Below, one piece after another: positions 6,117-8,231 of a stretch of 8,231 bases of DNA (its first letter is position 1; every line of letters begins with the position of its first letter). The DNA is taken from the NCBI GenBank assembly GCA_023428515.1, contig JAEYXI010000108.1, forward strand, positions 1 through 8,231, given 5' to 3'. Made by a program: the position numbers and the translations under genes. The DNA is from Pseudomonadota bacterium. GTDB taxonomy: Bacteria > Pseudomonadota > Alphaproteobacteria > Rhizobiales > Rhizobiaceae. The notes under the pieces are model-generated. The model saw only the letters and a program-made list of their open reading frames with translations. It ran no database searches and was not told the DNA's origin.

Positions 6117-7148
6117 TCAGCTCCGGCCCACCAGCATGCGGTAGCGGAACTGGTCGAGGATGACGGCAAGGATCAGCAGGCCGCCCAGCAGCACCATTTG
6201 CAGGTAAGAGCCGATCTGCGCGATGTTCATGCCGTTCTGGACGAGCATGATGAAGAATGCGCCGAGCACCACGCTCTCGACCCGGCCAAGGCCGCCCCTG
6301 AGCGAGACGCCCGCGATCACGCAGGCGGCGATGGATTCGAGGGCCACCGAGCCGCCGAGATTGGTCTCGCCCGACTCCACCCGTGCCGTCAGAAGCAGGC
6401 CGGCCAGCGAAGCGAGCAGCGCGCACATGACATAGGCGAGGAACAGCACCCGCTTGGTGTCGATGCCCGACAGGTGGGCTGCCTTGGTGTTGCCGCCGAC
6501 CGCATAGATGTAGGCGCCGAGCTTGGTGCGGTTCATGACGATCCAGATCACGATGATTGCAAGGATCGCGATGATCACCGGGACCGGCATGCCGAACAGC
6601 CGGCCGAAACCGAAGAAATTGCCGAATTCGTAGGGCAGGCGCGACACCGGCACGCCGCCGGTCAGGAAGAGCGCGGTGCCGGCGCCGACCGACTGCACGC
6701 CGAGCGTCATGATGAAGGGCGATACGCCGAACTGGGCGACGCCGATGCCGTTCAGGCACCCGACCACCAGCGCGGCTCCGAAGCCGGCGAGACATCCGAG
6801 GAAGATCACCAGCCAGACGTGGTCCGGCATCGCGTTGGCAAGCGCGACCATCGCAAGCGCGCTGACCACCGAGGTCAGCGCGATCGAGGTGCCGACGGCA
6901 AGGTCGAAGCCGCCGGTGATCAGCACGATCATCTGGCCGAGCGAGACCAGGATCAGATAGACCGACTGCCGCGCGACATTGGTCAGGTTCTCCATCGACA
7001 GGAACTGGCTGGAAACCAGTGAGAAGATGATCAGCGCGGCGACAAGGAAGAACGGCAGCACGCCGACCTTGAGGAAAAGCGTCCTGACCGCATCGAGCGC
7101 AAGCCGGCGTGACGCCGTGCCGTTTGCGATTGTGTCTGGCGAGGTCAT
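6117..7148 (-). CDS. ABC importer permease, CUT2 (RbsC/AraH/XylH-like) family
   Basis: The product is 343 residues with about ten hydrophobic segments (roughly 28-47, 62-80, 86-104, 112-132, 142-163, 188-205, 234-254, 268-283, 293-308, 316-332), as in BPD_transp_2 permeases. Diagnostic stretches are ITGGFDLAVGTSIALTSV (77-94), the counterpart of GGIDLSVG in RbsC; GAYIYAVGGNTKAAHLSGI (211-229), the cytoplasmic coupling loop region; and SIAACVIAGVSLRGGLG (272-288). Two copies normally form the membrane channel for a sugar, nucleoside or similar small polar solute delivered by a periplasmic binding protein. The ATG overlaps the ATPase stop (TGATG), with AAGGA about 10 nt upstream. Downstream genes encode a molybdenum hydroxylase, so the imported solute may be its substrate; this is inferred from the operon only. 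No binding-protein gene is in the window. Confidence 0.93.
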   Translation of the reverse strand: MTSPDTIANGTASRRLALDAVRTLFLKVGVLPFFLVAALIIFSLVSSQFLSMENLTNVARQSVYLILVSLGQMIVLITGGFDLAVGTSIALTSVVSALAMVALANAMPDHVWLVIFLGCLAGFGAALVVGCLNGIGVAQFGVSPFIMTLGVQSVGAGTALFLTGGVPVSRLPYEFGNFFGFGRLFGMPVPVIIAILAIIVIWIVMNRTKLGAYIYAVGGNTKAAHLSGIDTKRVLFLAYVMCALLASLAGLLLTARVESGETNLGGSVALESIAACVIAGVSLRGGLGRVESVVLGAFFIMLVQNGMNIAQIGSYLQMVLLGGLLILAVILDQFRYRMLVGRS

Positions 7149-8231
7149 CAGGCGGAAATCCTTGTTTCACTGAAGAAGTGGCGCAAGACGGTCTCTTCGG
7201 CGATGTCCTGCCCTTCGAGTTCGGCCGAGATCCTGCCGCGACAGAAGACAAGCAGCCGATGCGAAAGATGCATGACTTCCGGAAGGTCGGAGGAGACGAT
7301 GACCACGGCCTTGCCGGCCTCGGCGAGGTCGCGGATCAGGAGATAGAGCTGGCTGCGGGTACCCATGTCGACGCCAACCGTCGGCTCGTCGAATATGTAG
7401 ACTTGGCGTCCTTCGCCAAAACCTTTGCCGAAGAGCACCTTTTGCTGGTTGCCGCCCGACAGGGTGGCTACCGCTTTCGCCATGGCGCTCGGCGCCAGGT
7501 CCACCCGCTTGCCGATGGCGTCTGCCTCAGCATTGCTGCGGGCGGGGGAGGGCAGCCCGAGCGGCCCCGCGAGATCGCGGCGCCCGAGAAGGCTGAGGCG
7601 AATATTGTCCCGCGCGGATGCGGCGAGCACCAGCCCTTCCGTCTTGCGGTCGGGCGGAAGATAGAAGATCCCGGACTTCAAGAGCTTGCGCGTGGGCAGG
7701 CCGGTGACGTCCTTGCCGTTCAGCGCCACGGTGCCCGCCTTCAACGGCTGCAGGCCGAGAATGCTGCGCCAGACGCGTGACTTGCCCGACCCGACAAGTC
7801 CCGCGAGCCCGATCACCTCGCCGGCGCGCACGTCGATGTCGACGCCGTGAACGCCGCCGGCGACGACACCGCGCAGCGACAGCAGCGGCTCCCCGCCGGG
7901 CCGGCGTTCGATATGAGGATAGACCTTGTCGATGGCGCGGCCGGTCATCAGCTCGACCAGCGCGCTCTCCGACACGGTCCTTGCATCCACGGTTCCGATC
8001 AGCTTGCCGTCGCGCAGGACCGTGATCCGGTCCGCGATCTCGGCGAATTCCTGGATCCGGTGCGAAATATAGATGATGCCGACGCCGCTTTCCTTCGCCT
8101 TGCGGATGAAGGAGAAGAGTTTTTCGGTTTCCTTCTCCGTCAGCGACGCGGTCGGTTCGTCGAGGATGAGAACGCGCGCCTTCGCGTGCAGCGCCTTGGC
8201 GATCTCGACCATCTGCTGCTGTGCACGCGAG
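7148..8231 (-). CDS. ABC importer ATPase, CUT2 (RbsA/MglA-like), two nucleotide-binding domains, 5' end missing
   Basis: The frame runs off the right edge; about 360 residues of a protein normally near 500 are present. The visible part begins within the signature of the first NBD (SRAQQQMVEIAKAL), followed by its Walker B ILDEPTAS and the switch His in YISHR. The second NBD is complete: Walker A GLVGSGKS, a GIFYLPPDRKTEGLV stretch typical of RbsA-like NBD2, signature LSGGNQQKV, and Walker B VYIFDEPTVGVD. Ser replaces the switch His in IVSSDLPEV, a known feature of NBD2 in this family. The first NBD's Walker A lies outside the window, so the ATG at 8212 is an internal Met and not the start. 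The fused double-NBD protein powers the permease encoded immediately downstream (TGATG overlap). The solute-binding protein gene is probably upstream, beyond the edge. Confidence 0.95.
   Translation of the reverse strand, partial: SRAQQQMVEIAKALHAKARVLILDEPTASLTEKETEKLFSFIRKAKESGVGIIYISHRIQEFAEIADRITVLRDGKLIGTVDARTVSESALVELMTGRAIDKVYPHIERRPGGEPLLSLRGVVAGGVHGVDIDVRAGEVIGLAGLVGSGKSRVWRSILGLQPLKAGTVALNGKDVTGLPTRKLLKSGIFYLPPDRKTEGLVLAASARDNIRLSLLGRRDLAGPLGLPSPARSNAEADAIGKRVDLAPSAMAKAVATLSGGNQQKVLFGKGFGEGRQVYIFDEPTVGVDMGTRSQLYLLIRDLAEAGKAVVIVSSDLPEVMHLSHRLLVFCRGRISAELEGQDIAEETVLRHFFSETRISA

Noticed and set aside
6055..7251. A long fused FAD protein running through the permease region in another frame.
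   Set aside because: The upstream part is an Arg/Asp/His/Pro-rich shadow of the permease. The GTG at 6054 with its ribosome-binding site gives a normal-length subunit.

Overview
The window reads as chromosomal DNA of a GC-rich alphaproteobacterium, most likely a rhizobial (Hyphomicrobiales, Mesorhizobium-like) organism. The basis is strong G/C preference at third codon positions in most genes, the rhizobial-style promoter ahead of the tRNA gene, and the character of the gene families. This is inference from style; no marker gene fixes the species.

Layout. (1) Positions 63-832, plus strand: a small single-pass membrane protein and a VOC/glyoxalase-fold protein, translationally coupled through an ATGA overlap. 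(2) Positions 889-1006, plus strand: a well-formed tRNA-Glu(CTC) gene with its own promoter and an encoded CCA end. (3) Positions 1007-2336: a gene-poor stretch holding two small exported proteins on the minus strand, an 84-residue Cys-containing protein of unknown function and a YgiW/YdeI-type OB-fold (BOF) periplasmic protein. It is less G/C-biased than its surroundings and lies directly 3' of the tRNA, so it may be acquired DNA, although no integrase or att duplication is visible. (4) Positions 2337-8231, minus strand: one long operon, cut by the right edge of the window. It runs ABC importer ATPase (partial) -> ABC importer permease -> FAD subunit -> [2Fe-2S] subunit -> molybdopterin subunit of a xanthine dehydrogenase-family molybdenum hydroxylase.

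How the genes work together. The importer parts belong to the sugar/nucleoside-type (CUT2: RbsA/RbsC-like) ABC family. They sit in the same transcription unit as a complete three-subunit molybdenum hydroxylase with separate FAD, Fe-S and Mo-cofactor polypeptides. The gene spacing is tight: a TGATG overlap, then 62, 28 and 3 nt. The simplest reading is a catabolic module that imports a small polar compound and then hydroxylates or oxidises it in the cytoplasm, with electrons passing Mo -> 2Fe-2S -> FAD. The substrate cannot be told from this sequence. The missing solute-binding protein and any regulator probably lie beyond the right edge. The Mo subunit has an unusual active-site-loop sequence (GAFRACNG where xanthine dehydrogenases have AFRGFG), which argues against a simple label of xanthine dehydrogenase or CO dehydrogenase.

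No CRISPR array, IS element, phage gene or clearly new defence-like system is visible. The most interesting points are the transporter-oxidoreductase pairing with its odd Mo-site loop and the tRNA-adjacent small-protein patch.
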